From an uncultured Alphaproteobacteria bacterium (GTDB taxonomy: Bacteria; Pseudomonadota; Alphaproteobacteria; Rhodobacterales; Rhodobacteraceae): DNA of 51,553 nt. Each line of letters begins with the position of its first letter. Within the stretch, counting starts at the first letter, position 1. The notes under the pieces were generated by a model. The model saw only the letters and a program-made list of their open reading frames with translations. It searched no databases and was not told where the DNA came from. Below, one piece after another: positions 39,976 to 49,406 of this stretch. A program made the translations under genes and the position numbers. The stretch lies in assembly GCA_902596985.1 (NCBI GenBank), contig CACJWR010000011.1, forward strand, positions 1 to 51,553, in the 5' to 3' direction.

Positions 39976-42255
39976 TTGGCAAGGAATTCAAAAGAAAATA
40001 GTTTTAAAAAAGCTGCGCTTGATTATCATGAGTTTCCACAACCGGGGAAGTTGGAAATTAGAGCGACAAAACCTTTGGCTAATCAAAGAGATCTCTCAAG
40101 GGCATACTCTCCTGGAGTTGCCGAGGCTTGTTTGGAAATAAAGGAAGATGAAAAAACTGCCTCTAAGTATACCTCGAAAGGCAATTTAGTCGCAGTGATT
40201 TCTAACGGTACAGCCGTTTTAGGTTTAGGAAATATAGGACCTGGTGCCTCTAAACCTGTGATGGAAGGGAAAGCCGTTCTATTTAAGAAGTTTGCAAATA
40301 TCGACTGTTTTGATATCGAAGTGGATGAAGATGACCCACAAAGACTTGCTGAGATAGTAGCGTCTTTAGAGCCAACTTTTGGTGCGATAAATTTAGAAGA
40401 TATTAAAGCGCCAGACTGTTTTGAAGTTGAGAGACTTTGCAAAGAAAAGATGAAAATACCTGTTTTCCATGATGACCAACATGGAACAGCGATAGTGGTA
40501 GGTGCAGCAGCCGTCAATGCGATTGAATTCTCAAATAGGAAAATTGAAAATACTAAAATTGTTGCCGTTGGGGCAGGAGCATCTGGAATAGCTTGCTTAG
40601 AAATGTTGGTGAAATTAGGTGCAAAAAGAGAAAATATATGGCTTAGCGATAGCAAGGGTTTAATTACAAAAAATAGAAGTGAAATAAATGAAGAGAAAAA
40701 ACGGTTTTCTCAAGATAGCAATTTGTCAAAATTAGATGATGTGATTAAAGATTGCGATATGTTCTTAGGGCTTTCAGGTCCAGGTGTATTGACCAGTCAA
40801 ATGGTTCTCAAAATGAACAAGCAACCAATAATTTTTGCTCTTGCTAACCCTGATCCAGAAATCAATCCAGCTGATGCGCTAAAGGTGGTACCTGATGCGC
40901 TGATAGCTACAGGTCGATCTGATTATCCAAACCAAGTAAACAACGTTTTATGTTTTCCCTTCATTTTTAGAGGTGCTCTTGATGTTGGAGCCACACAAAT
41001 AAATGATGAAATGAAATTAGCCTGTATATATGCAATAGCGAATCTAGCTAGACAAACTTCAACCGCAGAAACTGTAGAAGCATATCAGGGAGAAATTTTA
41101 AAGTTTGGCAAAGAGTATCTTATCCCGAAACCCTTTGATCCGAGACTATTGCCGAATGTTGCAGTGGCGGTAGCAGAGGCTGCAATGAAAAGTGGCGTCG
41201 CTTCTCGTCCCTTGAAAGATGTGAAGGCTTATAAACAAAAATTGGAAGGATCAGTTTATAAATCTACCATCTTAATGAAGCCAGTCTTCGAAGCCGCAAA
41301 AACATCATCTCGAAAGATTGTTTTTGCTGAAGGAGAAGATGAGCGAACACTGAGGACTGCTTTAGCATTGTTAGAAGAAACGAACGATAAACCGATACTG
41401 ATTGGGCGACCAGAAGTAGTTGAAAATAGAATTGAGAGATATGGGTTGCCGCTAGTGTACGATAAGGATTTTGAGCTGGTAAACCCCCAAAATGATCCCA
41501 GGTTCAGAGAATATTGGCAAGCATATTTAGGAATAATGGAGAGAAAAGGCGTCACACCAGCTTTAGCCAGAGAAATTATGAGAACAAACACAACAGCTAT
41601 CGGAGCAATTATGGTAAAACGAGGCGAGGCCGACAGCTTAATTTGTGGAACTTTTGGACAATACCTATGGCATCTAAAATATATTGAGGAAATTTTATCT
41701 GGTGAGGGATTGAAGCCCGTTGGAGCATTATCAATGATGATATTAGAGTCAGATGTCTTGTTTGTAGCTGATTGTAATATCCATCCAAACCCTACCGCGG
41801 AAGAGATAGCTGAGATCGTCATTGGAGCGGCGCGACATACTAAACGTTTTGGTGTTACCCCTAAAATTGCCCTTTGTTCTCACTCTCAATTTGGAAGTTT
41901 AGATACTGACTCAGGAAGACGAATGAGAGAAGCTCTTCACATACTTGATAGCAAAAAATTAGATTTTTTATATGAGGGTGAAATGCATTCCGACTCGGCT
42001 CTTGATGAGGATTTAAGACAGAGAATCTTTAGGGGCAGCAGATTTACAGGCTCAGCAAACGTCCTAGTATTCAGTAATATAGATGCAGCGAGTGGTGTGC
42101 GTAATATTTTAAAAATGAGATCTAATGGGATTGAAGTAGGACCTATTTTAATGGGGATGGGAAATAAAGCACATATTGTTAGTCCATCAATTACCACAAG
42201 AGGACTTTTAAATATTTCTGCTTTAGCAGGAACGCCTGTTCAAATCTATGGTTAG
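39976..42255 (+). CDS. maeB: NADP-dependent malic enzyme MaeB (fused phosphotransacetylase-like domain)
   Basis: MaeB oxidatively decarboxylates malate to pyruvate. The N-terminal half (about 1-430) is the malic enzyme: RAYSPGVAEACLEI, FDIEVDEDD, VFHDDQHGTAIVV, the nucleotide-binding VAVGAGASGIACLEM and FALANPDPEI. The C-terminal half (about 430-759) is a phosphate acetyl/butyryltransferase-like domain (EGEDERTLRTALAL, FVADCNIHPNPT), which is thought to act in acetyl-CoA regulation and to lack its own PTA activity. TTG 39976 follows AGAGGA. Next to methylmalonyl-CoA mutase, it would draw TCA-cycle C4 acids from propionate into pyruvate. Confidence 0.96.
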   Translation: MARNSKENSFKKAALDYHEFPQPGKLEIRATKPLANQRDLSRAYSPGVAEACLEIKEDEKTASKYTSKGNLVAVISNGTAVLGLGNIGPGASKPVMEGKAVLFKKFANIDCFDIEVDEDDPQRLAEIVASLEPTFGAINLEDIKAPDCFEVERLCKEKMKIPVFHDDQHGTAIVVGAAAVNAIEFSNRKIENTKIVAVGAGASGIACLEMLVKLGAKRENIWLSDSKGLITKNRSEINEEKKRFSQDSNLSKLDDVIKDCDMFLGLSGPGVLTSQMVLKMNKQPIIFALANPDPEINPADALKVVPDALIATGRSDYPNQVNNVLCFPFIFRGALDVGATQINDEMKLACIYAIANLARQTSTAETVEAYQGEILKFGKEYLIPKPFDPRLLPNVAVAVAEAAMKSGVASRPLKDVKAYKQKLEGSVYKSTILMKPVFEAAKTSSRKIVFAEGEDERTLRTALALLEETNDKPILIGRPEVVENRIERYGLPLVYDKDFELVNPQNDPRFREYWQAYLGIMERKGVTPALAREIMRTNTTAIGAIMVKRGEADSLICGTFGQYLWHLKYIEEILSGEGLKPVGALSMMILESDVLFVADCNIHPNPTAEEIAEIVIGAARHTKRFGVTPKIALCSHSQFGSLDTDSGRRMREALHILDSKKLDFLYEGEMHSDSALDEDLRQRIFRGSRFTGSANVLVFSNIDAASGVRNILKMRSNGIEVGPILMGMGNKAHIVSPSITTRGLLNISALAGTPVQIYG

Positions 42256-42268
42256 CTAGGAGGATCAA

Positions 42269-44161
42269 TTGAGTTATAAAAAGGTTTATGACGAATGGAA
42301 GCAGGACCCTTCAGAATTCTGGAAAAACCAAGCAAAAGAAATTACTTGGTACAAAGCTCCTGACAAAATTTTGGATGATAGCAAAAAGCCAATTTATAAT
42401 TGGTTCACTGGTGGAGCAATAAATGCTTGCTATAATTGCGTTGACAGACACATCGAGAATGGAAAAGGGGAGGATATCGCAATCATTTATGATAGCGCTA
42501 TGTGTAAGAAAGTAAGAAAAATTTCCTATTTAGAACTTAAGCAAAACGTTGCAAAGTTAGCTGGAGTTCTAAAAGGAAAGGATATTAAAAAAGGTGACAG
42601 AGTAATTATATACATGCCAATGATCCCAGAGGCAGTAGTTGCTATGCTTGCGTGTGCTAGGCTTGGAGCCATTCATTCTGTAGTTTTCGGAGGATTTGCT
42701 TCAAGTGAGTTAGCCGTAAGGATTGATGATTGTAATGCAAAAGCGATAATTGCGGGCTCCTGTGGTTTAGAGCCTGGTAGAATTGTTCCCTATAAGCCCT
42801 TGCTTGATGAAGCAATTTCATTAGCGAAGCATAAGCCTAATTTTTGTATTATTTATCAAAGAGACGAGTTGAGAGCGGATTTGATGAAGGGCCGAGATTT
42901 TGATTGGAATGATTTAGTTTCAGAGGCTGATGAAGCTGATTGTGTTTCAGTGAGTGGAGAAGACCCCCTATATATTCTTTATACCTCTGGCACAACAGGG
43001 CAGCCCAAAGGTGTAATAAGACCTGTAGGCGGACATTTGGTAAGTCTAAATTGGACCATGAAAAACTTTTATGATGTTCATCCTGGTGAAGTTTTTTGGG
43101 CTGCTTCTGATGTAGGTTGGGTCGTAGGTCATTCCTACATAGTATATGCTCCCCTGGTAAGTGGTACTACTAGTGTTCTTTTTGAAGGGAAGCCTGTTGG
43201 AACGCCAGATGCTGGTACTTTCTGGCGAGTAATAAGTGATCACAACGTTGTGTCGCTCTTTACGGCCCCTACCGCTTTTAGGGCAATAAAGAGGGCCGAT
43301 CCAAAAGGTAATTTTCTCAAAAAGTATAGTTTAACGAGTTTAAGAACGCTATTTTTGGCTGGAGAAAGAGCAGACCCTGATACTATAAACTGGGCAAAGG
43401 ATTTGCTCCAAATACCTGTTATAGATCACTGGTGGCAAACAGAAAGTGGACACGTGATGATTGGAAATCCTTGGGGTATCGAGCAGTTGAAAATTAAAGT
43501 TGGTTCACCATCTGTACCAATCCCAGGTTTTGAGATAGATGTTCTTGATGACAGTGGTAATATTTTGCCTCCAAATCAGTTAGGATCAATAGCTATCAAG
43601 TTACCTCTTGCTCCTGGAGCTTTACCCTCGCTTTGGAAAGCTAACGACAGATTTGTTTCGGCATATTTGTCAAAATTTCCTGGATATTATGAAACAGGTG
43701 ATGCCGGGTTGAAGGACGAAGATGGGTACATGTATATAATGGCAAGAACGGATGATGTTATTAATGTTGCAGGCCACAGATTGTCAACAGGAGCAATGGA
43801 AGAAATTTTAGCTGATCACAAAGATGTTGCTGAGTGTGCAGTTGTCGGAATAAGTGACGATTTAAAGGGGCAAGTCCCACTTGGCTTGGTTTGTTTAACT
43901 GATGGGGTAAATAGACCTGAAGGCGAAGTTCAAAAAGAGCTGGTACAAATGGTTAGAGATAGGCTTGGGCCTGTTGCATTTTTTAAGCAAGCACTTATTA
44001 TAAAACGCTTGCCAAAAACACGATCTGGAAAGATTTTGCGTTCAACGGTATGCAAGATTGCCGATGGTGAAGAATTCAAAGTTCCAGCAACTATAGATGA
44101 TCCACTGATTTTAGAAGAAATTAAAGAGGCGCTTGCAAACATAGGATATCCAAGAAATTAG
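42269..44161 (+). CDS. prpE: Propionyl-CoA synthetase PrpE-type (acyl-CoA ligase)
   Basis: The product is an ANL-family acyl-CoA synthetase of 630 aa. Conserved core motifs are LYTSGTTGQPKGVIRPVGGH (AMP-binding), WWQTESGHVMIGNP, YETGDAGLKDEDGYM and RTDDVINVAGHRLSTGAMEE, with the C-terminal Lys in TRSGKILRS. GHRLSTG and HYxx-like features are shared with PrpE and acetyl-CoA synthetase. The neighbours pccB/pccA/MCM favour propionate, but acetate is likely to be accepted as well. TTG 42269 follows a perfect AGGAGG. Confidence 0.92.
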   Translation: MSYKKVYDEWKQDPSEFWKNQAKEITWYKAPDKILDDSKKPIYNWFTGGAINACYNCVDRHIENGKGEDIAIIYDSAMCKKVRKISYLELKQNVAKLAGVLKGKDIKKGDRVIIYMPMIPEAVVAMLACARLGAIHSVVFGGFASSELAVRIDDCNAKAIIAGSCGLEPGRIVPYKPLLDEAISLAKHKPNFCIIYQRDELRADLMKGRDFDWNDLVSEADEADCVSVSGEDPLYILYTSGTTGQPKGVIRPVGGHLVSLNWTMKNFYDVHPGEVFWAASDVGWVVGHSYIVYAPLVSGTTSVLFEGKPVGTPDAGTFWRVISDHNVVSLFTAPTAFRAIKRADPKGNFLKKYSLTSLRTLFLAGERADPDTINWAKDLLQIPVIDHWWQTESGHVMIGNPWGIEQLKIKVGSPSVPIPGFEIDVLDDSGNILPPNQLGSIAIKLPLAPGALPSLWKANDRFVSAYLSKFPGYYETGDAGLKDEDGYMYIMARTDDVINVAGHRLSTGAMEEILADHKDVAECAVVGISDDLKGQVPLGLVCLTDGVNRPEGEVQKELVQMVRDRLGPVAFFKQALIIKRLPKTRSGKILRSTVCKIADGEEFKVPATIDDPLILEEIKEALANIGYPRN

Positions 44162-44168
44162 AAATAAG

Positions 44169-44567
44169 ATGAAAAAAAAAAAAGCCTTACTTTTTACGAA
44201 CGCAAAAAGTGTTTTTTCTAACGCTTATGCACCTTATTCAAAGTTTAGTGTTGCAGTCAGTTTGCTCGGGATAAACTCAACTATTTATACAGGGGTAAAT
44301 GTTGAAAACGGTGCATTCCCTCAAGGGATGTGTGCAGAGGCTTCAGCAATAGGAAAAATGGTTACTGACGGATGTACTGAAATCGCTAAAATTTTAGTGT
44401 TGGCAGACACTGAGAGACCCACAACTCCTTGTGGGGGGTGTAGACAAAGACTTATGGAATTTTCAAAGGCTGACACTCCGGTATATTTATGTAATCTTGA
44501 AGGGTTTCTTGAAGAAACAACTATGGGAATACTGCTACCAGGCGCTTTTGATTTAAATAATATCTGA
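44169..44567 (+). CDS. cdd: Cytidine deaminase
   Basis: Cytidine or deoxycytidine is deaminated to uridine or deoxyuridine. The 132-aa product has the Zn site GMCAEASAIGKMV with CAE, followed by TPCGGCRQRLMEFS with PCxxC. NVENGAFPQG is the substrate loop. It follows prpE after seven bases and ends eight bases before the convergent stop of the ALDH gene. It opens the nucleoside-salvage portion of the window. Confidence 0.95.
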   Translation: MKKKKALLFTNAKSVFSNAYAPYSKFSVAVSLLGINSTIYTGVNVENGAFPQGMCAEASAIGKMVTDGCTEIAKILVLADTERPTTPCGGCRQRLMEFSKADTPVYLCNLEGFLEETTMGILLPGAFDLNNI

Positions 44568-44574
44568 TCAAATC

Positions 44575-46944
44575 TCACTCTCCATATGGTATCCAAATAT
44601 TCTTAACTTGATTCGATTTTCGTAATAGCAATTTATTGAAGCTTGCATGATAGTTAATCCAGTTAACCTTATTTCCATTTATTGACCATATTTGTTTTAA
44701 ATTTGAAACTGAGGCTCTATCAATGTTAGTTTCGTATTTTGAGTCTCCAAAATTCCATATGCCATCAACTGAGTGGTGCTCTGAAAGTGCATTAATGAGT
44801 TCATTGTGTTTTCCAGATACAATATTAATTGCTGCTCCAGGAACATCTGATGTATCGAATATTTGATACATATCTACGGCAGGCAAAGGAAAATTTTCTG
44901 AAGGAATTACTATCAAACGATTTCCTTGGCAAAGAGCCGCTCCAATAAGTGTAACAAAAGACGCCAACGGAGCATGGTCAGGACAAATGATACCCATTAC
45001 ACCAACCGGTTCATTAATCGCTATGGTATTTGCTTTTATTGGCGCTTGATGAACAACTCCGTCGAATTTGTCTGCCCATGAAGCGAAGGTAAATAATCTT
45101 TTTAATGTGGTATCAAATTCCTGTATTGGGTTTTGACATAATGATGTCGAAGAAAGCAAGCTAATAAAATAATCTCTTCTTTGAGAAAGGTTTTCCGCAA
45201 TATAGAACATTATTTGTGCTCTTGCATGGGAACTAAGCATTGTCCAATTCATTTGCTTATTGGCTGCCTCTACAGCATTCCTGATATCCTTCCGATTACC
45301 ACGTCCCACCGTCGCTATCTCTTCTCTCTGGTTATCAAATATTGCTACAGAGTGCCCACTATCTCCCCTCATTTGAGTGCCTCCAATAAACATTTTTCTA
45401 GTTTGATCTATATGGGGAATAGATTTCTTTTTTACTAAAATATTTTTCTTTAATAGTTTCGCTTCTTTTATTTGGTATCGGTCTGAATTAAATTTCAGAT
45501 ATTCATACATTCCCTCCTTTCCGCCCTCTCTGCCATAGCCACTCTCTCTGTAACCCCCGAACCCAACAGCAGCATCAAAAACGTTCGTAGAGTTTATCCA
45601 TACAACTCCCACTTTTAATTTTGGTGCAATATCCAGCGCAAGGTTAATATTCTCGCTCCAAATACTCGCCGATAGCCCGTAGCGGGAATTATTTGCGAGA
45701 GAGATTGCTTCTTCTGGAGTTCTAAATGTTGTTGAAGAAAGAACAGGACCAAATATCTCTTTCTGGAAAATCTCCATTGAAGGGGAAACATTTTTTAGTA
45801 GTGTCGGTGGATAAAAGTATCCTTTTAGATTAGAGGGTAAATCACACTGGAAGATATCTGCTCCACTTTCTACTCCCTTATCAACTAGGCCTTTAACTCT
45901 ACTCTGTTGTTCAAAGCTTACTAAAGGCCCCATGTCTATGCTTTTATCTAATGGATTACCAAATCTTAATTTTTTCATTCTTGAAAGGATTTTCTTTTCT
46001 ACCTTTGTACTGATTGTCTCATGTAATAAAAGCCTAGATCCGGCGCAGCAAACCTGTCCTTGATTAAACCAAATTGCGTCAACTAAACCTTCAACAGCAC
46101 TATCTAGATCAGCATCGTCAAATATTATAAAAGGAGATTTTCCTCCTAACTCTAAAGTCAAAGCTTTTCCACTTCCCGCCATATTTTTTTTAATTTCTTT
46201 ACCAACCTCTGTTGAGCCAGTGAAGGCTACTTTCGAAATATCCTTTTGAGTTACGAGATGTGATCCGGTTTTGCCGTCGCCGGTTACTACATTTACTACA
46301 CCTTCCGGCAACTTAATTCTTTTGCATATTTCTGCAAAATAAAGGGCTGTAAGAGAGGTTTGCTCTGCTGGTTTAAGAATAACTGAATTGCCGGCCGCAA
46401 TTGCAGGGGCAACTTTCCATGCCAACATCAGAAGTGGGAAATTCCAAGGGATAATTTGCCCACATATCCCAACCGGAGAATAGTTTTCAAACTCTTCGTC
46501 AAGTAATTGTGCCCAGCCAGCGTGATAGTAAAAGTGTCTTGCTGCGAGAGGTATGTCAATATCTCTACTTTCCCGAATTGATTTCCCATTTTCCATTGAC
46601 TCCAAAACAGAGATTGTTCGAGATTCTTTTTGAACATATCTTGCCATAGCATACAAATATTTTGATCTTTGAAAGGAGCCGATTGATTGCCATTTTTCTA
46701 AGCCTGATCTAGCAGCCTGAACAGATTTTTTAATGTCGGCAACAGTTCCCTGAGAAATTTTAGCAATTTCTTTTTTATTAAAGGGGTTAATGGTTTTGAA
46801 TAAGTTTTTTGGTTTTGTAAATCTGCCCCCAATAAAATGCCCGAATTGGCCATTATGTTCAGCTATCCACTCCAATGACTCAATGTTACTCTCAAGAGCT
46901 TCTTCGTAATCCATTTTTTTAAAAGCATTTTTAACTGTTATCAT
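44575..46944 (-). CDS. ALDH16-type two-domain aldehyde dehydrogenase
   Basis: This 789-aa protein has a complete ALDH domain (about 30-490) joined to a second, catalytically dead ALDH-like domain (about 510-780). The first has FIGGRFTKPKN, PWNFPLLMLAWKVAPAIAAG, FTGSTEVGKEI, LELGGKSPFI (general-base Glu) and GQVCCAGSRLLL with the nucleophile Cys. The second half (MFIGGTQMRGDSG, EPVGVMGIICPDHAPLASF) has no matching Cys or Glu signatures. This layout is that of ALDH16, in which the pseudo domain stabilises the dimer. Next to deoC, acetaldehyde from deoxyribose-5-phosphate cleavage is the likely substrate. The gene follows deoC with four bases between them. Confidence 0.9.
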   Translation of the reverse strand: MITVKNAFKKMDYEEALESNIESLEWIAEHNGQFGHFIGGRFTKPKNLFKTINPFNKKEIAKISQGTVADIKKSVQAARSGLEKWQSIGSFQRSKYLYAMARYVQKESRTISVLESMENGKSIRESRDIDIPLAARHFYYHAGWAQLLDEEFENYSPVGICGQIIPWNFPLLMLAWKVAPAIAAGNSVILKPAEQTSLTALYFAEICKRIKLPEGVVNVVTGDGKTGSHLVTQKDISKVAFTGSTEVGKEIKKNMAGSGKALTLELGGKSPFIIFDDADLDSAVEGLVDAIWFNQGQVCCAGSRLLLHETISTKVEKKILSRMKKLRFGNPLDKSIDMGPLVSFEQQSRVKGLVDKGVESGADIFQCDLPSNLKGYFYPPTLLKNVSPSMEIFQKEIFGPVLSSTTFRTPEEAISLANNSRYGLSASIWSENINLALDIAPKLKVGVVWINSTNVFDAAVGFGGYRESGYGREGGKEGMYEYLKFNSDRYQIKEAKLLKKNILVKKKSIPHIDQTRKMFIGGTQMRGDSGHSVAIFDNQREEIATVGRGNRKDIRNAVEAANKQMNWTMLSSHARAQIMFYIAENLSQRRDYFISLLSSTSLCQNPIQEFDTTLKRLFTFASWADKFDGVVHQAPIKANTIAINEPVGVMGIICPDHAPLASFVTLIGAALCQGNRLIVIPSENFPLPAVDMYQIFDTSDVPGAAINIVSGKHNELINALSEHHSVDGIWNFGDSKYETNIDRASVSNLKQIWSINGNKVNWINYHASFNKLLLRKSNQVKNIWIPYGE

Positions 46945-46948
46945 TTTT

Positions 46949-47941
46949 TTAAGCTATGCCATGTCTATTGAATGAAGAGTATTGACCGGTAATAAAATGC
47001 TCTATTTGTCTCTCAATATCAGAAAGTAAAGACGAAGCACCAAGTCTGAATAGGGAAGGATTTAGCCATTTTGAACCAAGTTCTTCCTTTATGAGTATCA
47101 TATGAGACAAACAAGCTTTAGTTGATGAAATTCCACCTGCGGGCTTATATCCTACTGCAAAGCCAGTAAGTTCAAAGTATTCTCTTATTGCTCTGGACAT
47201 AACTAAAGTAAATGGCAGTGTTGCATTTATGGTTTCTTTCCCTGTTGAAGTTTTGATGAAGTCCGCTCCAGCCATCATACAAACCAAAGAAGCCTTTGCG
47301 ATATTTTTTAATGTTCCTAGTTCTCCGGCAGCTAAAATAGTTTTTAAGTGAGCATTACCCGAAGCTTCTTTATATTCCGATATTTCATCGTATAGCTTTT
47401 TCCAGTTCCCGGATAAAACATGTCTTCTGGATATAACAATATCAATTTCTTGAGCACCACTTCTTACGGACTCTTTTATCTCTAAAATTTTTGTTTTTTT
47501 GGAGGAAAGTCCTGTTGGGAACCCTGTAGAAACAGCGACTACCGGAATAGTGGATCCTTTAAGATTATCTAATGCGGTTCTAATGAATTGGTGGTAAACA
47601 CATACTCCTCCTACTTTAATATCTAGATCCGCTATCCCAAGCTTCTCCAAAAGATCATTGCGTAAAGGATTCTTGGCTTTATTACAGAGTCGCATAACCC
47701 TACTCTCGGTGTCATCTCCAGATAGCGTGGTAAGATCCATGCACGTAATGGCCTTCAGAAGCCATGCGGCTTGGTTATGTTTCTTGACTGTCCGACGGTT
47801 GATTGCCGAAGCACACCTTTTTTCTACAGCACTTTTATTAATCCTCACTTCATTAATAAACTCCAGCTTAAAAGGTGATCCACTGTTTTTAACAATGACT
47901 GGATCCATTTCTCTGCTATTAAAGTTTTTATCTAGTGGCAT
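46949..47941 (-). CDS. deoC: Deoxyribose-phosphate aldolase
   Basis: DeoC splits 2-deoxyribose-5-phosphate to glyceraldehyde-3-phosphate and acetaldehyde. The 330-aa product has the Schiff-base segment GADFIKTSTGKETINATL, with the active Lys. Earlier it has MDLTTLSGDD (family usually DLT-L), SVCVYH-like GGVCVYHQF, and the C-terminal VGYKPAGGISS. It is longer at the N terminus than E. coli DeoC, as in the alphaproteobacterial and eukaryotic type. It is first in its leftward operon with the ALDH, opposite deoA across a 130-base control region. Confidence 0.94.
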   Translation of the reverse strand: MPLDKNFNSREMDPVIVKNSGSPFKLEFINEVRINKSAVEKRCASAINRRTVKKHNQAAWLLKAITCMDLTTLSGDDTESRVMRLCNKAKNPLRNDLLEKLGIADLDIKVGGVCVYHQFIRTALDNLKGSTIPVVAVSTGFPTGLSSKKTKILEIKESVRSGAQEIDIVISRRHVLSGNWKKLYDEISEYKEASGNAHLKTILAAGELGTLKNIAKASLVCMMAGADFIKTSTGKETINATLPFTLVMSRAIREYFELTGFAVGYKPAGGISSTKACLSHMILIKEELGSKWLNPSLFRLGASSLLSDIERQIEHFITGQYSSFNRHGIA

Positions 47942-47983
47942 TAGACATTATCTTTATATGGTTTTAAGAATGTTAAATATTAG

Positions 47984-47998
47984 ATCTATAAAATAGAT
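47984..47998. promoter_or_regulatory. Dyad ATCTAT-AAA-ATAGAT in the deoC/deoA control region
   Basis: A perfect palindrome, ATCTATAAAATAGAT (six-base arms, three-base spacer), lies about 43 bases upstream of deoC and 90 bases upstream of deoA. It shares its half-site with the second dyad at 48027-48048. The two could be operators for a nucleoside-responsive repressor of the LacI/DeoR type. Confidence 0.45.
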
Positions 47999-48026
47999 AG
48001 TTTAGAATAATAAAGTAATCATATAC

Positions 48027-48048
48027 AATAGATATTTAGCAATCTATT
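48027..48048. promoter_or_regulatory. Dyad AATAGAT-N8-ATCTATT upstream of deoA
   Basis: Seven-base perfect arms AATAGAT (48027-48033) and ATCTATT (48042-48048), spaced by eight bases, lie about 42 bases before the deoA start. They are the same half-site as the dyad at 47984-47998 but in the opposite order. A shared regulator for both operons is the simple explanation; AT-rich coincidence cannot be excluded. Confidence 0.42.
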
Positions 48049-48089
48049 TATTACGCAGAAAAATAAAGTGAGTGAGTGCAGCAGGCAAG

Positions 48090-49406
48090 ATGATGCTTAT
48101 TCAAAATTTAATAAAAAAGAAGAGAGATAACAAGCAATTAACTTCTGCTGAAATACAATGGTTTATACAAGCATTGTGTGACAATGGAGTTGAGCCAGCC
48201 CAAACGGGCGCGTTTTTGATGGCTTCATGGATCAATGGTTTGAGCAAACGTGAAAAAATAAATCTAACCAATTCAATGATGAATAGTGGGACGGTTTTGA
48301 AGTGGAATCTAAATGGTCCAATAGTAGATAAGCATTCCACAGGTGGAGTGGGAGATACGGTGTCTTTAATCCTCGCTCCCTTATTGGCAAGTCTGGGTTG
48401 TTTTGTTCCCATGATTTCTGGAAAAGGTTTAGGGCATACTGGAGGCACTCTAGACAAACTTTCCTCAATACCAGGGTATGAAGTAGAACAGAGTGAAGCA
48501 TCGTTTCAAAAAATTGTTTCAGAAATAGGATGTGCCATTGTGGGTCAGACCTCTGATTTAGTGCCTGCCGATAAAATTCTTTATTCTACAAGAGATGTGA
48601 CCAGTACTGTTGATTCAGTTGACTTAATCACAGCATCTATAATCTCAAAAAAATTGGCTTCTGGAATAAACAATCTAATTCTGGATGTTAAAGTTGGTAG
48701 AGGCGCACTAATGACCAATATTAGACAGGCAAAAAAATTAGCCAGAAGTTTGGTGTCTGTTTCAAATGCATCTGATTGTAAAACTAAAGCGCTTATAACA
48801 AATATGGATGATCCACTTAGCTCATCTATAGGTAACTCTCTAGAGGTAGAAACAATAGTTGAAGTTTTATTAGGTAAAAATAAAAATGAACAGGCGCTCT
48901 TAGACATAACAATAGCTTTATCTATCGAACTATATTCAATGGTTTGCTCTGAAAAAAGCCATGTAGAAATAAAACAGAAAATCTATTCACTATTCGACTC
49001 GGGTCATGTGGCAGAGCGCTTCGAAAAAATGGTATCGGCTTTAGGAGGACCAAAACACTTTTTATCAACCTATAAAGAGGTACTACCTAGAGCTGACTCC
49101 GTATTGCCAATCAAGGCAAAAAAGGAAGGGTATATAACTAAAATTAATACAAAAGCATTGGGTGATATTCTTATAAAAATGGGTGGCGGAAGGCAGAAAG
49201 CATCAGATAAACTTGACCTGTCTGTTGGATTTACAAAGGTGGCAAAAACAGGGAATAAGGTCAGTACGAAAACTGCTCTACTGTTTTTGCATATTGCAGA
49301 CAAAATCTTTACGCCTTCCTTGGAAAGCGAAATCTGTGACTGTTTTTCTATCTCGGAAAGAGAGCCAGAGCAAAGCAAGGATTTAATTTTGCAAAAAGTA
49401 AGTTAA
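48090..49406 (+). CDS. deoA: Thymidine phosphorylase
   Basis: The enzyme cleaves thymidine or deoxyuridine with phosphate to base and deoxyribose-1-phosphate. Conserved blocks are LIKKKRDNKQLTSAEIQWFI, IVDKHSTGGVGDTVSLILAP (the phosphorylase signature KHSTGG), MISGKGLGHTGGTLDKLSSI and LDVKVGRGALM. ATG 48090 is chosen because it lines up with the E. coli start (MFLAQEIIRKKRD); GTG 48072 is an alternative. The stop overlaps the deoB ATG (TAATG). Confidence 0.96.
   Translation: MMLIQNLIKKKRDNKQLTSAEIQWFIQALCDNGVEPAQTGAFLMASWINGLSKREKINLTNSMMNSGTVLKWNLNGPIVDKHSTGGVGDTVSLILAPLLASLGCFVPMISGKGLGHTGGTLDKLSSIPGYEVEQSEASFQKIVSEIGCAIVGQTSDLVPADKILYSTRDVTSTVDSVDLITASIISKKLASGINNLILDVKVGRGALMTNIRQAKKLARSLVSVSNASDCKTKALITNMDDPLSSSIGNSLEVETIVEVLLGKNKNEQALLDITIALSIELYSMVCSEKSHVEIKQKIYSLFDSGHVAERFEKMVSALGGPKHFLSTYKEVLPRADSVLPIKAKKEGYITKINTKALGDILIKMGGGRQKASDKLDLSVGFTKVAKTGNKVSTKTALLFLHIADKIFTPSLESEICDCFSISEREPEQSKDLILQKVS

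Noticed and set aside
40083-41822. Long antisense reading frames (about 190 aa each) inside maeB
   Set aside because: They lie wholly antisense to a well-conserved gene, have low-complexity Ser/Ile-rich translations and no ribosome sites. They are shadows of codon bias.
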